From the IMG/VR virus record IMGVR_UViG_3300025769_000562, positions 1 to 29,984 of that record: 29,984 bases of DNA; one strand, written 5' to 3'. Source of the stretch: a virus. This document shows, piece by piece, positions 5,774 to 12,734 of this stretch. The position numbers were made by a program, and so were the translations under genes. How positions within the stretch are numbered: the stretch's first letter is position 1; each line of letters opens with the position of its first letter. The notes under the pieces are model-generated. The model did no database searches and was not told the DNA's origin. It worked only from the letters and a program-made list of their open reading frames with translations.

Positions 5774-8700
5774 AAACGATGACGACAGCGGTATTTTTAA
5801 CTTACCGAAGGCCGAGGAGGAGATAGGCGACGGTGCGGTATGGTTTCCGCAGGATGGGCCGCAAGCTGACGCGATACAAGCGACGTGGTGTACTGAGTTG
5901 CTCTACGGCGGTGCTCGGGGTGGGGGGAAAGGTTTAAGGCCGCATGAGCGCGTACAGACGCCTCTAGGGGGTCTTCCGATATCTGCGCTTAAGGTAGGGG
6001 ACGAGGTTGCGCATCCGAGCGGTAAGGCGACTAAGGTTATTGGCGTGTATCCGCGTAGTGAACAAGTGTTTTATAAAATACAGTTTTGCGATGGGTCGCA
6101 TATTGAGTGTGACGAGGATCATATCTGGAAAGTGCGCTACAGCGACAAAAATGGAGTACTTGGTCGCTGGCAGCTTATTACAACGAAGCTTTTAGTTGAG
6201 CGTTTTCCCACGCATGAGGGGAAAACGTTTATTCCAGCGATAAAACCGGTTCAGCACACGCTTTCTTTGCGCGTTCATGCGAATATTAAGATAAAACCGT
6301 ATTTGATGGGCGTTTTGCTCGGTTGCAAGCTTCTGCGCTCCGATTTGTTGCGTTTAAACGTTAGCCAGGAGCTGTGCGACAGTATTGAGCGGCATTTACC
6401 TGAGGGGGACACGCTAAAACGCCATTCGTGGGGCGGCGAAATTGTTGGTGGCGCTACCAGGCAGGCGCTTATCGATTTAGGGATAAACGACTTGCTCGTA
6501 CAGGACAAATACGTACCCTACGTGTACGAAATGGGGTCGATAGCGGACAGGCGCGACCTTTTAGCGGGGTTTTTGGACGCTGGGGCGACGTTTATAGATA
6601 ACGCTGTTTACTTTTTAACGAAATGCGAGAAAATAGCGGTTTGCGCTCAGCGTATTGCGTGGTCACTTGGCATCTATAGCAGAATATCGGGGCGTGACCA
6701 CGACGGCATGATAAAAACGTACAACGTTAGCTTAGTTCACGGGGAGCGCGATTTACCGTTTAAGCTCGCTACTAAAAAGACGTTATATAATCGTTTACCC
6801 AACACAGCGTTTAGGACGAAGGAGCGCCAAATAACAGCTATAACGAAGGCGAAAGCCGGGAAAAGCGTGTGTATCAAGGTATCGCATCCTGACGGGATGT
6901 TTGTCGCCGGAAAAAGCTACGTAGCAACGCATAATACGGACTACCTGCTTGGCGACTGGCTGCAAGACGTCGATAAGTACGGCGAAGCGTGGCAGGGTAT
7001 TTTTATCCGCCGCACATATGACGACCTACGGCACGCAATTAAGCGCTCACAGCAGATTTTTGGCGCAACCGGCGACTGTATGTATAAGGTGACCGCAAAA
7101 GAGTGGCAGTGGGAGAACGGCGCAACGTTACGCTTCGTTTATCTCGACTCATCGCAGGACGCCAGTCGTTTTCAGGGACATGAATTTGTCTGGATAGCGT
7201 TCGATGAGATTGGCCAGTGGAGCGATGACGCTGGATACTTAATGCTCACCGCGTGTCTGCGGTCATCTCACGACGTACCGACCAAGCGTATACGAGCGAC
7301 TGCCAACCCTGGCGGCCCTGGCCACCACTGGGTAAAAGCGCGTTTTATTGACTACGCTCCAGACGGGTATAAGCCGTTTGACGACCCCGAAACGAACATT
7401 ACGCGGATGTTTATTCCGTCTAAAGTCAGCGATAATAAAATACTGTTAGAAAAAGACCCCGATTACGCTGACCGGCTAAAGGGGGTAGGGTCGCCCGAGC
7501 TTGTGCGCGCTTGGCTCGAAGGCGACTGGACAGCGATAACGGGCGCGTATTTTAGTGAGTTCTCGACTAAGCGGCACGTTAGGCGGCCTTTTAAGATTCC
7601 GCCGCACTGGCTTAAGTTTCGCGCGTTCGATTGGGGTTCAGCGGCCCCGTTTGCGTGCCTGTGGTTCGCTGTAAGCGACGGAACGATAGAGGGGCTAGGC
7701 AAGGGCACGCTTGTTGTTTACCGTGAGTGGTACGGCGCTAGCGGCCCAAATAAGGGCCTACGGATGCGCCAGGAGGATGTAGCGCGCGGCATTATAGAGC
7801 GCGAGGAGCGAGGTGAGATTATAACGTATTCGGTTGCCGACCCTGCGATGTTTAAGGAGGAAGGCGGCCCAAGTATAGCGGAGGTATTTTATCGTGAAGG
7901 GGTTAATTTTCGCCGTGCTGATAACGCTCGGATTGTGGGTTGGAATAATATTCGGTCTCGCCTTATCGGCGATGATGATGGGTATCCTGGGCTAGTTTTC
8001 TTTTCAACGTGTACAAACTGCATTAGAACGGTCCCGGCGCTTCAGCACGACTTAAAGAAGCAAGAGGATATCGACACCACCGGTGATGACCACTGCTTTG
8101 CGGCTGGGACGCTAGTTGCGACAATTGACGGAGACATCCCGATAGAGCAGCTAACGGAGGGGTACGTCAAGAGCCGCCATGGCGATTATACCTATTTTTT
8201 CAATGGCCGAAGGACGCGGGAAGCCGCTGACGTAGTTAAGGTCACTTACAGCGATGGGACATGCGTAGTATGCACGCCCGATCATCAGTTTTTAACCCGT
8301 GACGGATGGGTGAAAGCGGTCAATCTATCCGGCACCATTAGTAGCGAGAATAGAACATGGACCCCACAATTGTTACAAAAAGCATACAAGAGTTTAACGG
8401 CCTGCGTTATTACAAATGCGGCAAGTACTTCAGCCGACAAACGAAGCGTAAAAAGGGGAGCACGCGGTTACATAGGGTTGTGTGGGAATATCATAACGGG
8501 CCAATTCCTGAAGGCATGGAAATCCACCATAAAGACCATAACAGAAACAATAATAGCCTTAACAATCTTGAACTACTCTCTACGACTGCACACCGCAAAT
8601 ACCACCGCAAGCTACGCGGTAGGACAGAGTTTAGTGAGGGAGCGCGAGAGGAGGCCGCAAAATGGCATAGGAGCGAAGCCGGGAGAGCGTGGCATAGGGA

Positions 8701-9113
8701 GCATGTCCGGAAAAATTGCGGGAAATTCTTGGATAACGTTTCTATTAAGAACGTCGAAAAAGAGTGCCAGCAATGCGGCAAGCCTTACTATACCACTAAG
8801 TTTGCGTCGAGTTTTAGCAAGTATTGTCACCCGAATTGCAAAGCAAAAGCGTTGCGTAAGCGTCGAAAGGCTGAAAGAGAAGCAAGATGTTTACTGCATA
8901 ACAGTACCGAGGGATGAAGCGTTCACCCTTTCTATTGGCGTAGTCGTGCATAATTGCGGCGATAGCCTCAGATATGGGTGCATGTCGCGCCCATACACCA
9001 AGCGCGCTGAAAATATTGCTTCCTCACAAGCTATTAAAGTGGTAAAACCTACACTTAACGACGTCATTCGCGCGAACAATAAAGTAAGCAAACCAACGTA
9101 TAATTTGATATAG
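5763..9113 (+). CDS. terL: Terminase large subunit precursor with two inteins
   Basis: The 1116-codon frame encodes a packaging motor interrupted by two inteins (residues 57-391 and 778-1064); removing both gives about 494 aa, normal for this family. The spliced Walker A reads GGARGGGK-T, followed by DYLLGDW. Walker B is VWIAFDE (Asp481-Glu482), and NPGGPGHHWV is the coupling motif. The nuclease domain shows FDWG (Asp623), VADP (Asp693) and, rejoined after intein 2, DH-CGDSLRYG (Asp1067). ATPase and DNA-cutting activities therefore both depend on splicing. The start ATG at 5763 lies inside the upstream gene and lacks a clear ribosome site, suggesting translational coupling; the open frame to 5619 is not used. 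The portal gene follows after 2 bases. Note the additional HNH frame inside intein 2. Confidence 0.9.
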   Translation: MPTKNDDDSGIFNLPKAEEEIGDGAVWFPQDGPQADAIQATWCTELLYGGARGGGKGLRPHERVQTPLGGLPISALKVGDEVAHPSGKATKVIGVYPRSEQVFYKIQFCDGSHIECDEDHIWKVRYSDKNGVLGRWQLITTKLLVERFPTHEGKTFIPAIKPVQHTLSLRVHANIKIKPYLMGVLLGCKLLRSDLLRLNVSQELCDSIERHLPEGDTLKRHSWGGEIVGGATRQALIDLGINDLLVQDKYVPYVYEMGSIADRRDLLAGFLDAGATFIDNAVYFLTKCEKIAVCAQRIAWSLGIYSRISGRDHDGMIKTYNVSLVHGERDLPFKLATKKTLYNRLPNTAFRTKERQITAITKAKAGKSVCIKVSHPDGMFVAGKSYVATHNTDYLLGDWLQDVDKYGEAWQGIFIRRTYDDLRHAIKRSQQIFGATGDCMYKVTAKEWQWENGATLRFVYLDSSQDASRFQGHEFVWIAFDEIGQWSDDAGYLMLTACLRSSHDVPTKRIRATANPGGPGHHWVKARFIDYAPDGYKPFDDPETNITRMFIPSKVSDNKILLEKDPDYADRLKGVGSPELVRAWLEGDWTAITGAYFSEFSTKRHVRRPFKIPPHWLKFRAFDWGSAAPFACLWFAVSDGTIEGLGKGTLVVYREWYGASGPNKGLRMRQEDVARGIIEREERGEIITYSVADPAMFKEEGGPSIAEVFYREGVNFRRADNARIVGWNNIRSRLIGDDDGYPGLVFFSTCTNCIRTVPALQHDLKKQEDIDTTGDDHCFAAGTLVATIDGDIPIEQLTEGYVKSRHGDYTYFFNGRRTREAADVVKVTYSDGTCVVCTPDHQFLTRDGWVKAVNLSGTISSENRTWTPQLLQKAYKSLTACVITNAASTSADKRSVKRGARGYIGLCGNIITGQFLKAWKSTIKTITETIIALTILNYSLRLHTANTTASYAVGQSLVRERERRPQNGIGAKPGERGIGSMSGKIAGNSWITFLLRTSKKSASNAASLTIPLSLRRVLASIVTRIAKQKRCVSVERLKEKQDVYCITVPRDEAFTLSIGVVVHNCGDSLRYGCMSRPYTKRAENIASSQAIKVVKPTLNDVIRANNKVSKPTYNLI
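5931..6935 (+). mobile_element. Intein 1 in TerL Walker A, class 3 type
   Basis: A 335-aa intein lies between Lys and Thr of the P-loop. It begins GLRPHERVQTP...LKVGDEV, a block A pattern with Gly instead of the usual Cys/Ser. It ends in VATHN before an extein Thr. Trp122 (DHIW, after block B His120), Cys370 (block F, SVCIKV) and Thr389 (before His390-Asn391) match the W-C-T set that defines class 3 inteins, in which the block F Cys starts splicing. The central domain resembles LAGLIDADG endonucleases, but the eighth position of each motif is Cys188 and Gly274 rather than Asp/Glu. Base composition is more T-rich than the flanking terminase sequence. Confidence 0.85.
8094..8954 (+). mobile_element. 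Intein 2 in TerL nuclease motif, class 1, with nested HNH ORF
   Basis: A 287-aa intein begins CFAAGTLVATIDG (Cys778), has block B TPDHQF (His841), block F DVYCITV (Asp1042) and ends VVVHN before Cys1065. These are standard class 1 features. It splits DH|CGDSLRYG in the nuclease active site. Between the splicing blocks the intein frame encodes a Ser/Thr/Lys/Arg-rich stretch with no recognisable domain, while another frame of the same DNA encodes an HNH endonuclease (8357-8917). The splicing part alone (before about 8350 and after about 8880) is the size of a mini-intein. Confidence 0.85.
8357..8917 (+). CDS. HNH homing endonuclease nested out of frame in intein 2
   Basis: This 186-aa ORF lies entirely inside the TerL frame, in the -1 frame relative to it. 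Residues 10-25 (IQEFNGLRYYKCGKYF) and 38-79 (LHRVVWEYHNGPIPEG...HHKDHNRNNN...LNNLELLS...H) are a clear HNH domain of the kind found in free-standing phage and intron endonucleases, with His57/His58 and Asn64-66. A basic middle part and a C-x2-C...C-x3-C zinc-ribbon-like end (CQQCGKPYY..., KYCHPNC) follow. A TAG at 8351-8353 closes its frame just upstream, so it needs its own start, the ATG at 8357; the ribosome site is weak (GAGAA). It ends at TGA 8915-8917. Homing endonucleases cut intein-less alleles to spread the element. Confidence 0.8.
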   Translation: MDPTIVTKSIQEFNGLRYYKCGKYFSRQTKRKKGSTRLHRVVWEYHNGPIPEGMEIHHKDHNRNNNSLNNLELLSTTAHRKYHRKLRGRTEFSEGAREEAAKWHRSEAGRAWHREHVRKNCGKFLDNVSIKNVEKECQQCGKPYYTTKFASSFSKYCHPNCKAKALRKRRKAEREARCLLHNSTEG

Positions 9114-9115
9114 TC

Positions 9116-11365
9116 ATGATTGATCTCCCAGACAACGAAAACGACAACTCCGCAGCGCGCTTTATCGCTGAGTGGGAAGACAGCCGCAAGAAGTCCCGCA
9201 AATTCCGCGACGACGCTAAAAAGCTAGTAGATGTATATAAGGATGAGAAGACCAGCATTAATGTGCTTGCGCAGCCGAGTAACGAAGGGTCGTATAACAT
9301 ATTCTGGTCGAATGTAAACGTACTTAAACCAGCGTTATATTCACGCACGCCCAAACCGGTTGTAGAGAGGCGTTACCGCGACTCAGACCCCGTAGCACGG
9401 GTGGCCGCGCAGGTGCTAGAACGCGATTTGGAATATGCGATAGGGGAATATGATTTTAATGAAACTCTGTTTTCTTGCCGGGATGACTGGCTTATCGTTG
9501 GCCGCGGCCAAGCGTGGGTTAGGTACATACCGACGATATCAACTGAAGAAGTTGAAGGCGAAGTTGTTGAGCGACTTGATTACGAAGAAGTAGTCTGCGA
9601 ATACGTCCACTGGAGCGACTTCGACCATTCCCCTGCGCGTACTTGGCGTGAAGTTACGTGGGTATCTCGCCGCGCCTTTATGACGCGCAAAAAGCTTATA
9701 GAGCGCTTTGGCGACATTGGCCGCGTTGTACCGCTTGCGTATTCTAGCAAGCACGAAGATGAGACGGCTGACGATGAGGACGTTTTAGGCGTATTCAAAA
9801 AAGCCATCGTTATCGAGCTTTGGAACAAAGAAGATAAAACGGTGTATTGGTTCTGTCCGCAAATGCCTGAGCGGCTGCTCGATAAGCGAGAGGACCCGCT
9901 AAACCTAAAAGACTTTTTCCCGTGCCCTAAGCCGCTACTAGCGACGCACACGACTGACTGCCTAATCCCAATTGCGGATTACAAGATGTACCAGCACCAA
10001 GCCGTGCAGCTTGACCGCTTAAACACACAGCGTTCTATTCTTATCCGCTCGCTTAAAGCGTCTGGGGTGTATGACGCGCAGTTTGAGGGCATCAAGCGCA
10101 TACTAGAAGAAGGTATAGAAAACCAGCTTATTCCTATCGAAGACTGGCCGCGCTTCCTTGAGTCCGGCGGCTTTGCTGGCGTAGTGCAGTTTATGCCGCT
10201 TAAAGACCTTGTGGCGCTTTTAAACCAAATTGACGCTAGTATCCAAATAACAAAGCAGCAGCTTTTTGAGATTACCGGCATGAGCGACCTTATACGCGGC
10301 GTTAGTGCTCCACACGAGACAGCGACAGCGCAGCAAATAAAGGGACAGTTTGCTACGCTTAGACTCTCAGATAGGCAGCGAGATATTCAACGCTTTGCGC
10401 GGGACCTTATAGCCATTAAAGGCGAAATAATGGCTGAGAAGTTTGAGCCGGAAACGCTCGCTTTAATGGCTGGCGCGTATACCGTGCAAGACCCACAGAC
10501 CGGCGAACAGTTACAGGTCTTAGTCGACACAGATAGCGGAACAGAGGTGTTATTTGACCAAGCGGTTGAGCTTCTTAGAACGGACGCGCTTCGTCGCTTC
10601 CGCATCGACATTGAGACGGATTCAACGATAGCCATCGATGAAGCGACAGAGAAGACAGCGCGTCTTGAGTTCCTACAGTATGCCACACAATACATTAACG
10701 CATCGCTTGGCGTCATCCAGGCTCGCCCCGAAATGCTTGGCGTTGTCGGCGAAATGCTCCTATTTGTCGTTCGAACATTCCGCACAGGCCGCGACCTTGA
10801 GACTAGCATCGAAAAGGTCTTTGGGGAGCTGGAAGCGCAGCAACGTGCAGCGGCAGAGAACCCACAACCAGCGCCGCCGGACCCTAAGATGTTACAAGTC
10901 CAGCAGCAAGCGCAAAAAGACCAAGCTCTATTACAGCTCAAACAACAAGAGTTACAGATCAAAGTTGGCGAAATCCAACAGGCTGCCGCTGAGAAGCAAG
11001 TAGAGATGCAGGTCAAGCAGCAAGAAGCGCAGATGAAAATGACGCTAGAGCTAGAGCGACTTAAAGGAGAACTTAACGTTGAAAGCCAGCGCATAATGGC
11101 CGAGCTGCAAATGAAAGCGGAGGAGTTTAGAAATAAAGAGAACATTGAAACCGCTAAGATATTAGCGAAGCAAACCGAAGCGCAAAAAGACAAGCCAAAG
11201 CAAGTTAAATTTTTCACAGACGAAAACGGCAAGCGCACAGCGCAGCTACTCGGCACAAATGGCGAGTTGCAAGACCAGTACGTGTTTGTAACGAAGCCAG
11301 ACGGTAGTCGGGTAGCCGTCCCAGTTGCGGAGGCAATGGACTTACCCACGGAGGGCGCGGAGTGA
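9116..11365 (+). CDS. Portal protein, P22-like
   Basis: The 749-aa protein is close to P22 gp1 in length (725). The N-terminal ~560 residues carry a portal-like core (INVLAQ, WSNVNVLKPALYSRTPKPVVERR, then DDWLIVGRGQAWVRY). Residues about 595-690 form a long Gln/Lys/Glu-rich coiled coil, as expected for the barrel-like extension of this portal class. Twelve copies make the head vertex ring through which the terminase pumps DNA. It starts 2 bases after the terminase stop with no obvious ribosome site, so it is likely coupled to terminase translation. The downstream gene overlaps its stop by 4 bp. Confidence 0.85.
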   Translation: MIDLPDNENDNSAARFIAEWEDSRKKSRKFRDDAKKLVDVYKDEKTSINVLAQPSNEGSYNIFWSNVNVLKPALYSRTPKPVVERRYRDSDPVARVAAQVLERDLEYAIGEYDFNETLFSCRDDWLIVGRGQAWVRYIPTISTEEVEGEVVERLDYEEVVCEYVHWSDFDHSPARTWREVTWVSRRAFMTRKKLIERFGDIGRVVPLAYSSKHEDETADDEDVLGVFKKAIVIELWNKEDKTVYWFCPQMPERLLDKREDPLNLKDFFPCPKPLLATHTTDCLIPIADYKMYQHQAVQLDRLNTQRSILIRSLKASGVYDAQFEGIKRILEEGIENQLIPIEDWPRFLESGGFAGVVQFMPLKDLVALLNQIDASIQITKQQLFEITGMSDLIRGVSAPHETATAQQIKGQFATLRLSDRQRDIQRFARDLIAIKGEIMAEKFEPETLALMAGAYTVQDPQTGEQLQVLVDTDSGTEVLFDQAVELLRTDALRRFRIDIETDSTIAIDEATEKTARLEFLQYATQYINASLGVIQARPEMLGVVGEMLLFVVRTFRTGRDLETSIEKVFGELEAQQRAAAENPQPAPPDPKMLQVQQQAQKDQALLQLKQQELQIKVGEIQQAAAEKQVEMQVKQQEAQMKMTLELERLKGELNVESQRIMAELQMKAEEFRNKENIETAKILAKQTEAQKDKPKQVKFFTDENGKRTAQLLGTNGELQDQYVFVTKPDGSRVAVPVAEAMDLPTEGAE

Positions 11366-12198
11366 AGGGGCCGTTTATCTTCGAAACGACAGCGACTACC
11401 GGCACCGGCACCATAACGCTAGGGGGCGCGCTCGATGGTTATATCGCTTTTAACGACCATTTTCGGGATGGCGATGTGGTTATGTACGTTATTCGTGACG
11501 GCAACGAGTTTGAAATCGGCCAGGGCGTGTTCACTGCTTCAGGGACAACGCTATCACGGGACGCAATTCATGCAACGCTTGATGCAGGTGTCTACGATAT
11601 AACCTCACCTACCGCAATAAGCTTAAGCGGAAACGCTGTCGTAACCTGCGACTTTACGCATAGAAGTATCGACTATAATTACCCTGGCTTAGTATCAACG
11701 CTACCGTTTCAAATATCGTGGCACTTAACCGGCGGTACTAATAGCGGTAAGTCGATAACCGCAGGGCGCGAGTATTATACCCCGTTTTTCTGGCTGGGTG
11801 GTGACTGCGATAGCATAAGCATTGGCGTAATTACAGCAGGAGCCGGCGATGTATCGCAAGCTATATACGCATGTGACGAAACAGGGAACCCCGGGGCGCT
11901 AATCGTAGATGCTGGCACTGTGAGCATAGCGACAACGGGATTAAAAACAGCAAGCTTTACCGCGGTACGAATGGACCCAGGTTGGTACTATACTTACCTC
12001 CAAACAGACATTAGCCCCGTTTTTGACGGCATCGACCAGGTACTACACGGTTCAAACGTTCTTGGAGTATTCGAGCATATTAACCTTACGTACCAGTATA
12101 AAGCAGGCACATACAGCGCAACCGCGCCAAGCCCAGCAAGTACCGGGCTATCTCTTGATATCGCACGAGCGCCGATACAAATGCTAGGAGTCGCGTAA
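11362..12198 (+). CDS. Structural protein with phage appendage N-terminal domain
   Basis: This 278-aa protein starts at GTG 11362, overlapping the portal stop, behind GGAGGG. Residues 5-105 (FIFETTATTGTGTITLGGAL..., later GTTLSRDAIHAT) match a module common near the start of tail-fibre and neck-associated virion proteins. The rest is Gly/Ser/Thr-rich and beta-like, with no transmembrane segment or enzyme motif. It is probably a minor virion protein or appendage-anchoring factor next to the portal. The next gene overlaps its stop by one base. Confidence 0.55.
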   Translation: MKGPFIFETTATTGTGTITLGGALDGYIAFNDHFRDGDVVMYVIRDGNEFEIGQGVFTASGTTLSRDAIHATLDAGVYDITSPTAISLSGNAVVTCDFTHRSIDYNYPGLVSTLPFQISWHLTGGTNSGKSITAGREYYTPFFWLGGDCDSISIGVITAGAGDVSQAIYACDETGNPGALIVDAGTVSIATTGLKTASFTAVRMDPGWYYTYLQTDISPVFDGIDQVLHGSNVLGVFEHINLTYQYKAGTYSATAPSPASTGLSLDIARAPIQMLGVA

Positions 12199-12656
12199 TG
12201 AGAGGACAGCGAAGCAAAATAACGTACATACAAAAAGAGGGCCTACGCGAAGCGCTAAGAGAGCAGCTATATTCTACGCGCGAAGTTTTTAAAGATGGCG
12301 TCGGGGAATGGTACGTAGATGGCGACGAAGCAAAAGCGACTGAAGTTACAAATTTCATTGCGAACTACAACGATAGGCCCAAAATTAAGGAAAGGCGCTT
12401 AACAGAGTTAAGAGAGTTAGCGTTAGAAAAACTAAACGCGATTTACGGCGGCGACGCTGTATTTACTGAGCCTGAGCAAGTGCGTTTTTTCCTTGATATC
12501 GATGCAAGCTACAGACCGCAGACAACGCAAGCGCCAAGACTTCTAGAAGTTAAAGATACGATTCAAGCGTTTGTGACGAAACGTAACGAAATTCGCGCGC
12601 TGACCAGTAGAGCCGATTTACTTAATTACGATATAACTACGGGGTGGCCGTCATGA
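12198..12656 (+). CDS. Hypothetical virion-cluster protein
   Basis: The 152-aa product is basic and helical (LTELRELALEKLNAIYGG is typical) with no recognised domain. It begins at an ATG overlapping the upstream stop by one base and ends in an ATGATG overlap with a tiny ORF. Being locked between appendage genes, it may be an assembly factor or minor virion component. Confidence 0.55.
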   Translation: MRGQRSKITYIQKEGLREALREQLYSTREVFKDGVGEWYVDGDEAKATEVTNFIANYNDRPKIKERRLTELRELALEKLNAIYGGDAVFTEPEQVRFFLDIDASYRPQTTQAPRLLEVKDTIQAFVTKRNEIRALTSRADLLNYDITTGWPS

Positions 12657-12733
12657 TGGGAATACCTATTGGAGCGTTTACGCTATGTCAGCACCCCCAC
12701 ATTATCCCTAAGTTCGTAAGGAGACGCTACTAG
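12653..12733 (+). CDS. Candidate 26-aa micro-protein
   Basis: The short frame begins MMGIPIGAFTLCQHPHIIP and ends in Arg-Arg-Arg-Tyr. Its ATG overlaps the upstream stop (ATGA) and its TAG is one base from the next ATG, the same tight packing as the real genes around it. Without it there would be a 78-bp gap in a region where gaps are rare. It contains the next gene's ribosome site (AAGGAGA, 12718-12724). It may be a translational coupler rather than a functional protein. Confidence 0.35.
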   Translation: MMGIPIGAFTLCQHPHIIPKFVRRRY

Positions 12734-12734
12734 C

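Noticed and set aside
8340-8917. Programmed frameshift joining intein 2 to the HNH domain
   Set aside because: The HNH frame has a TAG at 8351-8353 just upstream, no slippery heptamer of the X XXY YYZ type was seen near 8370, and a second shift would be needed to return to the intein frame. A separate nested start fits better.
10387-11349. 320-codon open frame on the minus strand under the portal coiled-coil region
   Set aside because: It mirrors the Gln/Lys/Glu codons of the portal gene, giving a Cys/Ser-rich protein without domain features or a good start; a compositional shadow.
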